DNA from: Microbulbifer okhotskensis
GTDB lineage: Bacteria > Pseudomonadota > Gammaproteobacteria > Pseudomonadales > Cellvibrionaceae
NCBI RefSeq assembly: GCF_023895975.1
Contig: NZ_JALBWM010000033.1
Span: 1-40,070, forward strand
Reading direction: 5' to 3'
Length of the DNA: 40,070 bases
Numbering within the stretch: position 1 is the stretch's first letter; every line of letters starts with the position of its first letter. Positions 26,674-35,581 of this stretch are shown one piece after another. Position numbers and translations under genes: made by a program. Below the pieces are notes generated by a model. That model saw only the letters and a list, made by a program, of their open reading frames with translations, did no database searches and was not told the origin of the DNA.

Positions 26674-26722
26674 AGGAAAGCGGTCCTTGTTCGTTTACAG
26701 GGTCTATTGAAGTAGCCGCGGA

Positions 26723-27616
26723 TTATACCGCGACAGCCGGCCGAGATCGCTGTGTGCGCGCATGACTCGATTTGTTCACGCCCTTGAGCAGTGCTCGCAC
26801 GTCTTCAAGCAGCTGCCCTGTCACCAACTCACTCTGCCAATAGTCTTCAGGCGGCAATAGAGAGGCGCCGGTGTTTGAGTCGCAGTGATCGCTTAGGGGG
26901 CGTGTTTCATAGTCCCGATACACCGCTTGGTTGTAGGACGAGCTGAGAGGCTTGAGCGGCCAGCCGAATAAATCGTTGGGGTGATAAAAATTTTTCCAAC
27001 GGAAGCTATAGCCACGGGTATCTGGAGTCACCGCCTGTATCTGCTCACGGGTACGGCCCGCGCTCCACAATGGCGTGGTCGCCCCCAAGGTATACCAATG
27101 TCTCAGAGTTTTAAGACGCAAAAATCTCTCTCGTGCAGAACCCTTGTGTACCCCGGCAGGCCCCCCGTCACGCCAAATACCGTAACTGGTATTGGGGCGT
27201 TGGGCATCCCAGAGATAATTGGACAAATTAAGACAACCCACCGAATGGGTAATCAGTATTACTGGTGTTTTGTCGTCCGTGGCATTTGCGGCCCCGGCAA
27301 GCGCAGTGTATATCTCGCGCTGGGTTTTTTCATAATTGCCATCGCGGCGTTCAATATCCCCCAACTGCGCAGCATTTTGTGCCATAGCAAACAACAAAAA
27401 TTTACGTGCTCGCAGGAAGTCCATATCCTGTTTTTGCATCCCTTCAAAGGTGCGTTCGATATTTCCCTGAAAATGCCCCAGGCAAGGTAGGGTGGCGCAG
27501 TACAGGCGCGACCAGTCTTGTCCGAGCGAATTTTCTAACGTCATAAATAGTGGTTTTGCGAATGATTTATCCACAGCCCCCATACCCGCAGCTGCAAGAA
27601 TCACAATATCTGCCAT
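26723..27616 (-). CDS. Alpha/beta-hydrolase-like protein
   Basis: A 297-residue cytoplasmic protein. It begins with a hydrophobic strand and Gly-rich turn (IVILAAAGMGAVDK), and VILITHSVGCLNLSNYL near residues 130-146 is a nucleophile-elbow-like motif with Ser in HSVG. A second feature is NDLFGWPLKPLS, and a C-terminal His (DHCDSN) could complete a triad. It resembles lipase/esterase-type proteins but no named family was recognised. GAGGAAG sits just before the ATG. It is first in the minus-strand run and divergent from malT across a 433-base spacer. Confidence 0.6.
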   Translation of the reverse strand: MADIVILAAAGMGAVDKSFAKPLFMTLENSLGQDWSRLYCATLPCLGHFQGNIERTFEGMQKQDMDFLRARKFLLFAMAQNAAQLGDIERRDGNYEKTQREIYTALAGAANATDDKTPVILITHSVGCLNLSNYLWDAQRPNTSYGIWRDGGPAGVHKGSARERFLRLKTLRHWYTLGATTPLWSAGRTREQIQAVTPDTRGYSFRWKNFYHPNDLFGWPLKPLSSSYNQAVYRDYETRPLSDHCDSNTGASLLPPEDYWQSELVTGQLLEDVRALLKGVNKSSHARTQRSRPAVAV

Positions 27617-28049
27617 GGCTTCCTCTTTTTATTATTTTATCGGTGCCTTTGTGGCACTCAGTTCTTATTAAAAATACTGGCTTCATATGAAAATCTGCGC
27701 ACCCGCGCGATTATTGCCAAACAAAAATCGACAAAATACAGGAGCTGATTCACCAGAAAGATGCAACAAATGACACACTCAATGAATCCGTGTGGACACT
27801 GAGAAGTAAATGAGTACTTATGTACCCACTTATAGCCGCGGGAACTGCGCTGCGACGGGTTAAGATGACCGATTTAACCCGAATAGTAATATACTGCCCA
27901 AAGCTAAACCTGCGCCACTCCCAAATACCATTAAAACAGGGAGATCGTTGGAAAAGTGGCATCTTACAGCGCTGTCACAATACCCGGGTCCTGGTGCATA
28001 ATAGCGCCTGTACAATAATTAAACATTCATAACAAGCCCTCCCGCAGCG
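27617..28049. promoter_or_regulatory. Divergent spacer upstream of malT with inverted repeats
   Basis: No convincing gene lies in these 433 bases between the hydrolase and malT. CGGGTTAA / TTAACCCG (27856-27863 and 27874-27881) are perfect inverted arms with a ten-base spacer, about 170 bases before malT. ACAGCGCTGT (27966-27975) is a perfect ten-base palindrome. A TACAAT element at 28011-28016 could be a -10, but no good -35 was found. Operators for either gene are plausible. Confidence 0.4.
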
Positions 28050-30764
28050 ATGCTTTTAACGTCCAAATACAGCCTGCCGGATTGTCCCGAGCACGCCCTA
28101 GCCCGCCCGCGCCTGCTATCGGTTCTCAACCGATGCCACAGCGATCAACTCCTGTTGGTAACCGCTCCCGCAGGATATGGCAAAACCACGCTGGTCACGT
28201 CCTGGGCTTCCCTGCAGGACAACCCAGTCGCCTGGTATACACTGGATGCCAGTGACAATGAGCCGAGCCAGTTCTGCCGCTATCTAGTGGAAAGTGTGCA
28301 CCGGGCGACCGGCAACGGCGTGCCGCAGACCCATCAGTTGTTATCCGCTCCGCAGAATCCCGATCCTTTGACCCTGGTCAGCCACCTGCTGTCTGAATTG
28401 CGCAGGCTGCCCAGTGAGCTGCGTATTGTTCTCGACGACTACCACCAGATCGACAACCAGCAGGTACACGACACCAGCCGCTTTCTTCTGCGCCACGCTC
28501 CCGCAGGTGTGGGTATAGTCATCACCAGCCGCAGCCAACCCCCCCTGGGCTTGGCCACACTGCGTGTTCAGGGGCGGCTGCTGGAACTGGGCAGCAACGA
28601 ACTGGCCCTCAATACCGAGGAAATTGCCACCCTGCTCAAACAGCGCCTGCCGTTTAATCTCGACGGCGACCGCGCAGCACAGTTGCATCACCTCAGCGAA
28701 GGTTGGCCTCCGGCGGTACAGCTTTTCACTTTGTCGGTTCGCGACAGCAACGAAGTGGACCGCTACCTGGCAGAGCTGGAGCAGGGGCACAGCCATATCC
28801 TCGACTACTTGGCTGAGGAAGTTCTGGAGCGACTCGAACCGCAACTGCGCCAACTGCTCTCGTGTACTTCCATTCTCACCCGCGTCAACGCCCAGTTGGC
28901 GGAGCGCCTCACCGGTCGCCAGGATGGCCAACAGCTCCTCGAAGAGGCTGCTCGCCGCGGCCTGTTCCTGCAAGCACAGGACTCCAGTCGCCACTGGTTT
29001 CGTTTTCATCCGGTTTTTGCCCGCTTCCTGCAACGCCAAATCAACGATCGGGCGCGGCTGCTGCAGCTACACAGTACCGCCTGTGACACCTGGCAGGAAT
29101 TGGGCCAGCCGGTGGAGGCCCTGCGCCATGCACTGGCGGGGGGCGACCGCGAGCGATTGAAGCAAATACTCAGCGTGAAAGGCGAACAACTTCTGCGCGG
29201 CGGCCAGTCACGGCTTCTGCGCGATTGCCTCGATTGGCTCGGTGCGGAAGAGCTGCAGTACAGCGCGTGCTTTACGTTGCTGTCTGCAAAAATGGCACGG
29301 GAGAATTTTGAATACGATCTCTGCGAAAAAAACCTGGCCAGTGCTGAAAGCTGGCTACAGCGCCAAGATCCGCAACAGTGGCGTGCTTACGAAGGAGCCT
29401 TTGCCACCATGCGCGCCCAGGTAGCCATTGCCCGAGGACAAACACTACAGGCCAAGGAGTATGCTGAAGAAGCCCTCGGACTGCTGCGCACAGAGCAGTT
29501 GGGCGAACGTATTTCCGCACTGCTGGTCACCGGCGAAACCAGTTTTTGCCTCGGGGCTTTGCAGCAGGCCAACCTGCATATGCAGGAAGTCGAAGCCCTG
29601 GCCATCGCCGAGCACGATATCCCCAGCGCCGCCTGGGCCATCTGTCAGCAAAGTGAAATCGCTTTCGCCGAGGGATTGTTGAAGAAAGCCTCCTCTCTGC
29701 AGGAAAAGGTACAAACTCTGGTACAGAAAAACCACTTGTCGACACTGCCCATCTCTGAGTTTGTGTGTCGGCTACGCGGCCAGCTTCAGTGGGAATCCGG
29801 CGACCTGGAAGGCGCGGAGCAGTCCGCGCGGCGGGGAATGCAAATCAACCGCCGGGTCGGCGAGCACTGGCTGTTGCCTGAGTACACCCTGCTTCTCAAA
29901 ATTGCCCAGGCGCGAGGCGAGAAAGAGGAATCGGTGGAGTGGCTGGAACGCATCGAGCGCCTCCTCACCGATGGTCGCTATCACCGCGACTGGATCGCCA
30001 ATGCGGACGCCACCCGTATCCGGACTTGGCGCGCACTGGGCAACCAACCAGCCATCGCCACCTGGCTGGAACAGGCTACCCCTGTGGTAGACAGGCCCGG
30101 CAACCACTTTGAACAGTGCCATGGCCGCAACCACGTACGCGCAATGATCGAACTGCACCACTGGTCCGATGCCAACCGCTTGCTGAGCCGCCTGCAGCAG
30201 GTAGCCGATGAGTGTGGTCTGGTCACTGATCGTCTGCGCAACTGCGTCCTCGAATCCCACCTGCGCTGGCTGCGCGAGCAGTACGCCCAGTCCGTCGAGG
30301 CCATCTCTGACGCGCTGGTTCTCTCCGCCGAGCGGGACTTCCGTGCAAGTTTCCTGCAAATAGGCAAACCGTTAATTGCCATCCTCAAGGCGGCCCTGGA
30401 AAGCGGCTTGGAAGATGCCGAATCCGCCAAGGCACAACAGCTCATTAAAACCACGCAACAGCAGCCGGAGTTGGACGGCGGTATTCGTATTGAGTTGGAT
30501 GACACTATTATTCGGGAGATTCTCGCCAGCGATGCGGTGCCGGATTTCCTGCGCCACTCCCCCCTCACTCCGCGGGAGTGGCAAGTACTCAATGCCATCC
30601 ACTCAGGCTTGTCGAACGAGAAAATTGCCCGCCACTTCAAAGTGGCACCAAGTACCATCAAAACCCATATCCGTAGCCTCTATCAGAAACTGGACGTCAA
30701 GGACCGACAGGAAGCGATCGCCCTGGCCGAGCAAATGCTGCGCTCTGTTCAAGACCGCCCCTAA
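28050..30764 (+). CDS. malT: MalT-type maltose regulon activator
   Basis: A 904-residue STAND/LuxR-family activator very close in layout to E. coli MalT (901). The N-terminus MLLTSKYSLP and the Walker A VTAPAGYGKTT (about 36-46) resemble MalT, and the Walker B-like region RIVLDDYHQ is near 125. A long helical-repeat sensor region follows (about 240-800). The LuxR HTH is at about 838-895 (LTPREWQVLNAIHSG ... KVAPSTIKTHIRSLYQKL). MalT binds ATP and maltotriose, multimerises and activates maltodextrin genes. The next gene is an alpha-glucosidase with an exact MalT box before it, which supports the name. The start ATG 28050 has only a weak ribosome-binding site. Confidence 0.9.
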   Translation: MLLTSKYSLPDCPEHALARPRLLSVLNRCHSDQLLLVTAPAGYGKTTLVTSWASLQDNPVAWYTLDASDNEPSQFCRYLVESVHRATGNGVPQTHQLLSAPQNPDPLTLVSHLLSELRRLPSELRIVLDDYHQIDNQQVHDTSRFLLRHAPAGVGIVITSRSQPPLGLATLRVQGRLLELGSNELALNTEEIATLLKQRLPFNLDGDRAAQLHHLSEGWPPAVQLFTLSVRDSNEVDRYLAELEQGHSHILDYLAEEVLERLEPQLRQLLSCTSILTRVNAQLAERLTGRQDGQQLLEEAARRGLFLQAQDSSRHWFRFHPVFARFLQRQINDRARLLQLHSTACDTWQELGQPVEALRHALAGGDRERLKQILSVKGEQLLRGGQSRLLRDCLDWLGAEELQYSACFTLLSAKMARENFEYDLCEKNLASAESWLQRQDPQQWRAYEGAFATMRAQVAIARGQTLQAKEYAEEALGLLRTEQLGERISALLVTGETSFCLGALQQANLHMQEVEALAIAEHDIPSAAWAICQQSEIAFAEGLLKKASSLQEKVQTLVQKNHLSTLPISEFVCRLRGQLQWESGDLEGAEQSARRGMQINRRVGEHWLLPEYTLLLKIAQARGEKEESVEWLERIERLLTDGRYHRDWIANADATRIRTWRALGNQPAIATWLEQATPVVDRPGNHFEQCHGRNHVRAMIELHHWSDANRLLSRLQQVADECGLVTDRLRNCVLESHLRWLREQYAQSVEAISDALVLSAERDFRASFLQIGKPLIAILKAALESGLEDAESAKAQQLIKTTQQQPELDGGIRIELDDTIIREILASDAVPDFLRHSPLTPREWQVLNAIHSGLSNEKIARHFKVAPSTIKTHIRSLYQKLDVKDRQEAIALAEQMLRSVQDRP

Positions 30765-30819
30765 CGGCCGATTGAAATAAGTCTTTCGTGATTGTTTCAA
30801 CCCGCTGATAGAGCAAACC

Positions 30820-30841
30820 TGTGGTACAAGGACGTGCCACA
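30820..30841. promoter_or_regulatory. Inverted repeat between malT and the alpha-glucosidase
   Basis: TGTGGTAC and GTGCCACA match as inverted arms at seven of eight positions with a six-base spacer, about 80 bases before the MalT box. The spacing is wrong for a CRP site (TGTGA-N6-TCACA), so it may be a site for another regulator. Confidence 0.35.
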
Positions 30842-30917
30842 AATGCCTTTCGTGTACCGTGTTACCGCGCCAACCCCACCCAAACAAGTGATCCTATTTC
30901 GCCTCTCCCCCCTGACC

Positions 30918-30927
30918 GGGGAGGAGG
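30918..30927 (+). promoter_or_regulatory. MalT box
   Basis: GGGGAGGAGG matches the MalT-box consensus GGGGA(T/G)GAGG exactly. It lies about 90 bases before the alpha-glucosidase ATG. CCTCTCCCC at 30902-30910 is a near inverted copy, one base short. A box centred at 30922.5 would place the start of transcription near 30960; CATACT at 30949-30954 is a weak -10 candidate. MalT is encoded just upstream. Confidence 0.65.
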
Positions 30928-31015
30928 AAGCCCGCCAATGACTGCTCCATACTCACCCTATCCTTTAAAAGTGGACTATCTCCACATTTCAAATAATGAA
31001 ACAAGGCAGTAATCC

Positions 31016-32659
31016 ATGAGCGGCAACAGCTATGAGTGGTGGCGCAACAGTGTCATTTATCAGATTTACCCACGCAGCTTCTGCGACGCCAACGGAGATG
31101 GCATTGGTGATATTCCCGGAATTACGCAAAAACTGGATTATGTAAAGTCCCTCGGCGTAGACGCCATCTGGATCTCACCCTTTTTTAAATCTCCGATGGT
31201 GGACTTCGGCTATGACGTTGCCGACTACCGCGATGTAGATCCTATATTTGGCAACCTGCAAGATTTTGATCGGATGATCGAGGCCGCACACCAACGCGGC
31301 CTGAAAATTATCATCGACCAGATTCTTAGCCACACCTCAGACCAGCACCCCTGGTTCGAAGAGAGCCGTTCCAGCCGCGATAACGCCAAGGCGGATTGGT
31401 ACGTATGGGCTGACGCCAAAGACGACGGCACCCCCCCCAATAACTGGGTTTCCGTATTTGGTGGGGGCTCCTGGCGCTGGTGCACCCGCCGCCGCCAGTA
31501 TTATCTGGCCAACTTTCTTAAAGAGCAGCCGGATCTAAATGTGCACAACCCCGCGGTACAGGCGCAACTGCTTGCCGATATGAAATTCTGGCTCGACCGC
31601 GGTGTCGACGGTTTCCGCCTGGACGCAGTGAATTTTGTTTTCCACCAGCAGGCTCTCGGCAACAACCCATCGCGTCCGCTCAAGCTGGATGAAAAAGGCC
31701 TGCCACCGGTCAATCACTATGATTACCAGTGGCACAAAAACGATAAATCCCAGCCGGAAAACCTGGTATTTTTACAGCGGGTACGCCAATTAATGGATCA
31801 ATACCCCGGCACTGTCACCGTGGGCGAAGTAGGTGATGACAATACGCACAAGATCATGGCCGAGTACACCACTGACCAGCGTTTGCATATGGCTTACTCC
31901 TTCGATCTGTTGACCGAAGATTGCAACGCTGAATTCCTGCGCGAGACCTTGAAAAAAAACCACCAGGTCATTGAAAAAGGCTGGCCCTGTTGGTCTATCA
32001 GCAATCACGATGTGCCCCGATCAATCACCCGCTGGAATAAGGGTTTTAATACCGACCAGGCCAATGCTCGCGCACCGCTATTCCTACTGATACAACTGGC
32101 ACTGCGCGGCAGTGTTTGCCTATATCAGGGTGAGGAGTTGGGTCTACCCGAAGCGGAGATTGCCTACGAGGACCTGGTTGACCCCTACGGTATTAATCTG
32201 TGGCCGGAGTTTAAGGGGCGCGATGGTTGTCGCACCCCGATGCCCTGGACAAACACCGGTGGCGACCATGCCGGCTTCTCCAAAGTTAAACCCTGGCTGC
32301 CAGTTTCCGCGGAACATCAACGGCGTGCGGTAGAGGTTCAGCAAGACATCGAGCACTCCATGCTGAACGGCTTCCGCGCCCTGATTGATTGGCACCGGAA
32401 ACTGCCGCCGTCTTTGGCAACCGCGGAACAGGCTGTGATCGATACCGGCAGTGAACTCTTTGCTTTTACCCGACACAGCATATCGGAAGAAATACTGGTC
32501 GTTGTCAATTTGGGTAAAAGACCCGAAACCCTGAAAATTCCTGCAGAATTTTCAGGCGCACAGAATATTACCCCGGTACTGTTTAATGGCCGCCTCCAGG
32601 ATAACGCCCTCACCCTTGAGGCTGCAGACGCCTGTGTACTCCTGAGGAAAAAAACATAA
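31016..32659 (+). CDS. GH13 alpha-glucosidase
   Basis: A 547-residue GH13-family enzyme of the alpha-glucosidase/oligo-1,6-glucosidase group. It has the N-terminal barrel start WWRNSVIYQIYPRSFCD and the catalytic triad Asp203 (GFRLDAVN), Glu271 (VTVGEVGDD) and Asp332 (SNHDVPR). GDGIGDIPGITQKLDYV is the family's loop. No signal peptide, so it is a cytoplasmic enzyme releasing glucose from maltose or maltodextrins brought into the cell. Linkage preference is not determinable by eye. AAGG lies nine bases before the ATG. Predicted to be activated by the neighbouring MalT through the upstream box; a strong terminator follows. Confidence 0.88.
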   Translation: MSGNSYEWWRNSVIYQIYPRSFCDANGDGIGDIPGITQKLDYVKSLGVDAIWISPFFKSPMVDFGYDVADYRDVDPIFGNLQDFDRMIEAAHQRGLKIIIDQILSHTSDQHPWFEESRSSRDNAKADWYVWADAKDDGTPPNNWVSVFGGGSWRWCTRRRQYYLANFLKEQPDLNVHNPAVQAQLLADMKFWLDRGVDGFRLDAVNFVFHQQALGNNPSRPLKLDEKGLPPVNHYDYQWHKNDKSQPENLVFLQRVRQLMDQYPGTVTVGEVGDDNTHKIMAEYTTDQRLHMAYSFDLLTEDCNAEFLRETLKKNHQVIEKGWPCWSISNHDVPRSITRWNKGFNTDQANARAPLFLLIQLALRGSVCLYQGEELGLPEAEIAYEDLVDPYGINLWPEFKGRDGCRTPMPWTNTGGDHAGFSKVKPWLPVSAEHQRRAVEVQQDIEHSMLNGFRALIDWHRKLPPSLATAEQAVIDTGSELFAFTRHSISEEILVVVNLGKRPETLKIPAEFSGAQNITPVLFNGRLQDNALTLEAADACVLLRKKT

Positions 32660-32792
32660 CACTTTAACAGCTTATTAAAAATTGCCTGCAGGGCTTCCTC
32701 GAGCCGAGTCTGCTGTGCCTAACTACATAACTTTTTACGCCATGAATGACAGTCTCTTTGCAACGTCTCTTCCTTTCGACGTCTGCTTTCTC

Positions 32793-32815
32793 GCCGGCCC
32801 AGTGCCGGCTTTTTT
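32793..32815 (+). terminator. Rho-independent terminator after the alpha-glucosidase
   Basis: GCCGGC (32793-32798) and GCCGGC (32804-32809) form a perfect six-base GC stem with a five-base loop, followed directly by six T. It lies 134 bases after the stop codon. Confidence 0.8.
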
Positions 32816-32859
32816 ATTCTATAGGATTTTTCTGCTCAGCTATGAACTAGCGGCTCTAG

Positions 32860-32886
32860 ACAAAGGCCTCAGAACAAAGGCCTCAG
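32860..32886. repeat. Tandem 13-bp direct repeat upstream of the proton ATPase
   Basis: ACAAAGGCCTCAG occurs twice, at 32860-32872 and 32874-32886, with one base between. It lies after the terminator and 46 bases before the proton-ATPase start. Two copies about one helical turn and a third apart could be a regulator site; the AGGCCT core is itself palindromic. Confidence 0.5.
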
Positions 32887-32932
32887 CGTCATAAGTATCA
32901 ACATAAACAATACCCCGAACTGCTAGATTAAA

Positions 32933-35545
32933 ATGTCCCAAGGCCGTCATTCCAGTGCGAGAATTTCCCCACTGGCCAACCTCTTTGTCATCGGGGATTT
33001 CATCTTGCAAGATCCAGAAGCAACTCCAGAGAATAAAGGTACCGATGCGACAGAGAACAATGGCCGGCAACCAGAGGATCTGCAAACCGCTGAGCTGGAT
33101 AGCATTTACTCTGAACTGAATACCACACCCGAAGGACTCACCAAAGCCGAGGCGGATTCGCGCCTACAAAAATACGGCGCCAACAGCATCCAGGAAAAAG
33201 AGCAAAGCGCACTTGCCAGATTTTTTCGATTTTTCTGGGGCCCCATCCCCTGGATGATCGAGGCGGCCGCCCTGCTATCGGCATTAATCGGCCATTGGCC
33301 AGATTTTGCCATCATTATGGCGCTGCTTTTATACAATGCGATTGCCGGCTTCTGGCAGGAACACAAAGCCGCTAATGCACTGGCTGCGCTAAAAGCCAGT
33401 ATGGCGCCGCGCGCCAATATACTGAGGGATGGCGACTACCAATCTATCGATGCCGCACAAGTTGTTCCTGGAGATATAGTCCGAATCAAACTGGGCCAAG
33501 TAGTACCCGCCGATGTTCGCTTTATCGAGGGAAAATCCATCAGTATTGACCAGGCCGCCCTTACCGGTGAATCACTGCCGGTCAGTAAAAAAATTGGCGA
33601 CATCGGTTATTCCAGCAGTATTGCCAAACGCGGGGAAATGACAGCCGTGGTTATTGGTACCGGGCACAATACTTTTTTTGGTCGTACCGCCACACTGGTC
33701 GCAGGTGCCGGGCAGAGCGCCTCACACTCACAAAAAGCCGTCACCCATATCGGTGACTTTCTAATTGTTCTCTGTTTAGTACTGGCGGTAATCCTGGTGG
33801 GCACGGAATTATACCGGGATATCGTCGTGGCAGATAAATGGCACTGGTCGGATATCATCAATATTCTGAGAACCGTTTTGGTCTTACTGATCGCATCGAT
33901 TCCAGTTGCTATGCCTTCGGTAATTACTGTTACCAATGCCCTCGGTGCTCTGGCACTGTCCCGTAAAAAAGCCATTGTTTCACGGCTTGAAGCCATCGAA
34001 GAACTCGCCGGTGTCGACATCCTGTGCTCCGATAAAACCGGCACCCTGACAAAAAATCAGCTGTGCCTGGAAGAGCCCACCGTGTTCAGCGCGGAAGACA
34101 AAAATCAGCTGATTCTCGCCGCTGCAATCGCTTCAGAGCAAGGCTCAACTGACCCCATTGATCAAGCAATTTTTGCTGAACTCAGCAGCCCGATAAAGGT
34201 AACAGATTTTCACCTAAAGGAATTCACTCCCTTTGACCCGGTTAGCAAGCGCACCGAAGCCAAAGTAATGGATAACAAGGGTAAAACTCTATTTTTCAGT
34301 AAAGGCGCACCACAGGCAATTGCCGATCTATGTCAACTGAGCGGTGACGCGGCTGACAATGCCCGCTCCTGCGTTCAGCAACAGGCTTCCCGAGGCCTTC
34401 GCTCCCTTGGTGTTGCGCGAAAAGAGAGCAACCAGCAGTGGCTTTTTTTGGGTATTCTGTCCCTTGAGGACCCTCCCCGGGATGATTCCAAAGATACCAT
34501 TCGACGTGCCCGTGAACACGGTTTACAGGTAAAAATGATTACCGGCGATGATGTAGCCATTGGTAAAGAAATCGCAACCCAGGTCGGTATCGGAACCAAT
34601 ATTTATGCTGCGGCCAATGTTTTCGAAAAATCACAGGATATGGATCACCTACCCTCTGCCACCATTGACTGTGTTGAGCGTGCAGACGGCTTTGGACGGG
34701 TTTTTCCTGAACATAAATATGCCATCGTAAAAGCACTGCAAGGCCGCGGCCACCAAGTCGCTATGACTGGAGATGGCGTAAACGACGCCCCGGCACTTAA
34801 ACAGGCAGACTGCGGGATTGCTGTCAGCGGTGCCACCGATGCCGCCCGCGCTGCAGCAGCCATTATTCTCACCTCTCCAGGCCTATCTACTATCGTTGAT
34901 GCCATTGATGAGGCCCGAAAAATATTCGAGCGTATTATCAACTATGTGCTTTTTAGGGTATCCATGACGTTGGATATTATGGTGGTCGTCGTTGCCGCTA
35001 CGATTATCTTCGGTTTCTCACCTCTGACACCGGTGATGATCGTCTTAGTCGCGCTTCTCGATGATATCCCCATTATGACTATCGCCTACGATAACACGCT
35101 ACTGCCCAAACAACCGGTGCACTGGCAAATGCGGGATTTGCTACTCGGCTCCAGTATTATCGGACTATTCTCGATCGCGCAGACCATGGGAATTTTGTTT
35201 CTGGGAATGGCGTGGCTTGACAATACCAGCTGGCAATCTTGGATCGCGCTGAATAAAGAGCAGATTCAAACGATTGTTTTCCTTCAGATTGTCGCTGGCG
35301 GTCATCTATTGTTATTTGTTGTTCGTTCACGAACGGCCTTTTTCTCTAAACCGCTGCCTGCCCAACCGCTATTTGTAGCGATAGTGGGTACCCAGGCCTT
35401 CACGGTGCTCATGTGTGGCCTGGGCTGGTTGGTACCGGCCATTCCCTGGAGCATTATTGGCCTAGTTTGGCTGTATATGATTATCTGGATGTTTTTCCTC
35501 GATTTGATTAAAAGGCTACTCTATCGAAGGCTAAGCGATATATAG
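32933..35545 (+). CDS. P3A-type plasma-membrane proton-pumping ATPase
   Basis: An 870-residue P-type ATPase of the P3A class. It has the phosphorylation motif DKTGTLTKN (Asp367), TGES in the actuator domain, the nucleotide-binding SKGAPQAI, TGDD, and the hinge TGDGVNDAPALK. Membrane segments M1-M2 are at about 105-150, M3-M4 at 275-345 with the PVAMPSV motif typical of P3A pumps in place of the PEGLP of calcium pumps, and M5-M10 at the C-terminus. The family exports protons at the cost of ATP. The start is uncertain: ATG 32933 has no clear ribosome-binding site and adds about 40 unconserved residues. The PPK2 gene follows at 37 bases and may be co-transcribed. Confidence 0.88.
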   Translation: MSQGRHSSARISPLANLFVIGDFILQDPEATPENKGTDATENNGRQPEDLQTAELDSIYSELNTTPEGLTKAEADSRLQKYGANSIQEKEQSALARFFRFFWGPIPWMIEAAALLSALIGHWPDFAIIMALLLYNAIAGFWQEHKAANALAALKASMAPRANILRDGDYQSIDAAQVVPGDIVRIKLGQVVPADVRFIEGKSISIDQAALTGESLPVSKKIGDIGYSSSIAKRGEMTAVVIGTGHNTFFGRTATLVAGAGQSASHSQKAVTHIGDFLIVLCLVLAVILVGTELYRDIVVADKWHWSDIINILRTVLVLLIASIPVAMPSVITVTNALGALALSRKKAIVSRLEAIEELAGVDILCSDKTGTLTKNQLCLEEPTVFSAEDKNQLILAAAIASEQGSTDPIDQAIFAELSSPIKVTDFHLKEFTPFDPVSKRTEAKVMDNKGKTLFFSKGAPQAIADLCQLSGDAADNARSCVQQQASRGLRSLGVARKESNQQWLFLGILSLEDPPRDDSKDTIRRAREHGLQVKMITGDDVAIGKEIATQVGIGTNIYAAANVFEKSQDMDHLPSATIDCVERADGFGRVFPEHKYAIVKALQGRGHQVAMTGDGVNDAPALKQADCGIAVSGATDAARAAAAIILTSPGLSTIVDAIDEARKIFERIINYVLFRVSMTLDIMVVVVAATIIFGFSPLTPVMIVLVALLDDIPIMTIAYDNTLLPKQPVHWQMRDLLLGSSIIGLFSIAQTMGILFLGMAWLDNTSWQSWIALNKEQIQTIVFLQIVAGGHLLLFVVRSRTAFFSKPLPAQPLFVAIVGTQAFTVLMCGLGWLVPAIPWSIIGLVWLYMIIWMFFLDLIKRLLYRRLSDI

Positions 35546-35581
35546 GGCACTAGTAAAAAGCCGAGTACAGTGAGCGAATAA

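Noticed and set aside
27750..27962. Two overlapping 70-codon frames on opposite strands in the malT upstream spacer
   Set aside because: Neither has a ribosome-binding site or a protein-like composition, and they overlap the perfect inverted repeat.
28341..29039. 232-codon minus-strand frame opposite malT
   Set aside because: A shadow of the MalT coding frame; no start signal.
30820..30841. Possible CRP site
   Set aside because: The arms TGTGG and CCACA are 12 bases apart, not the six of CRP sites, and the inner bases do not fit.
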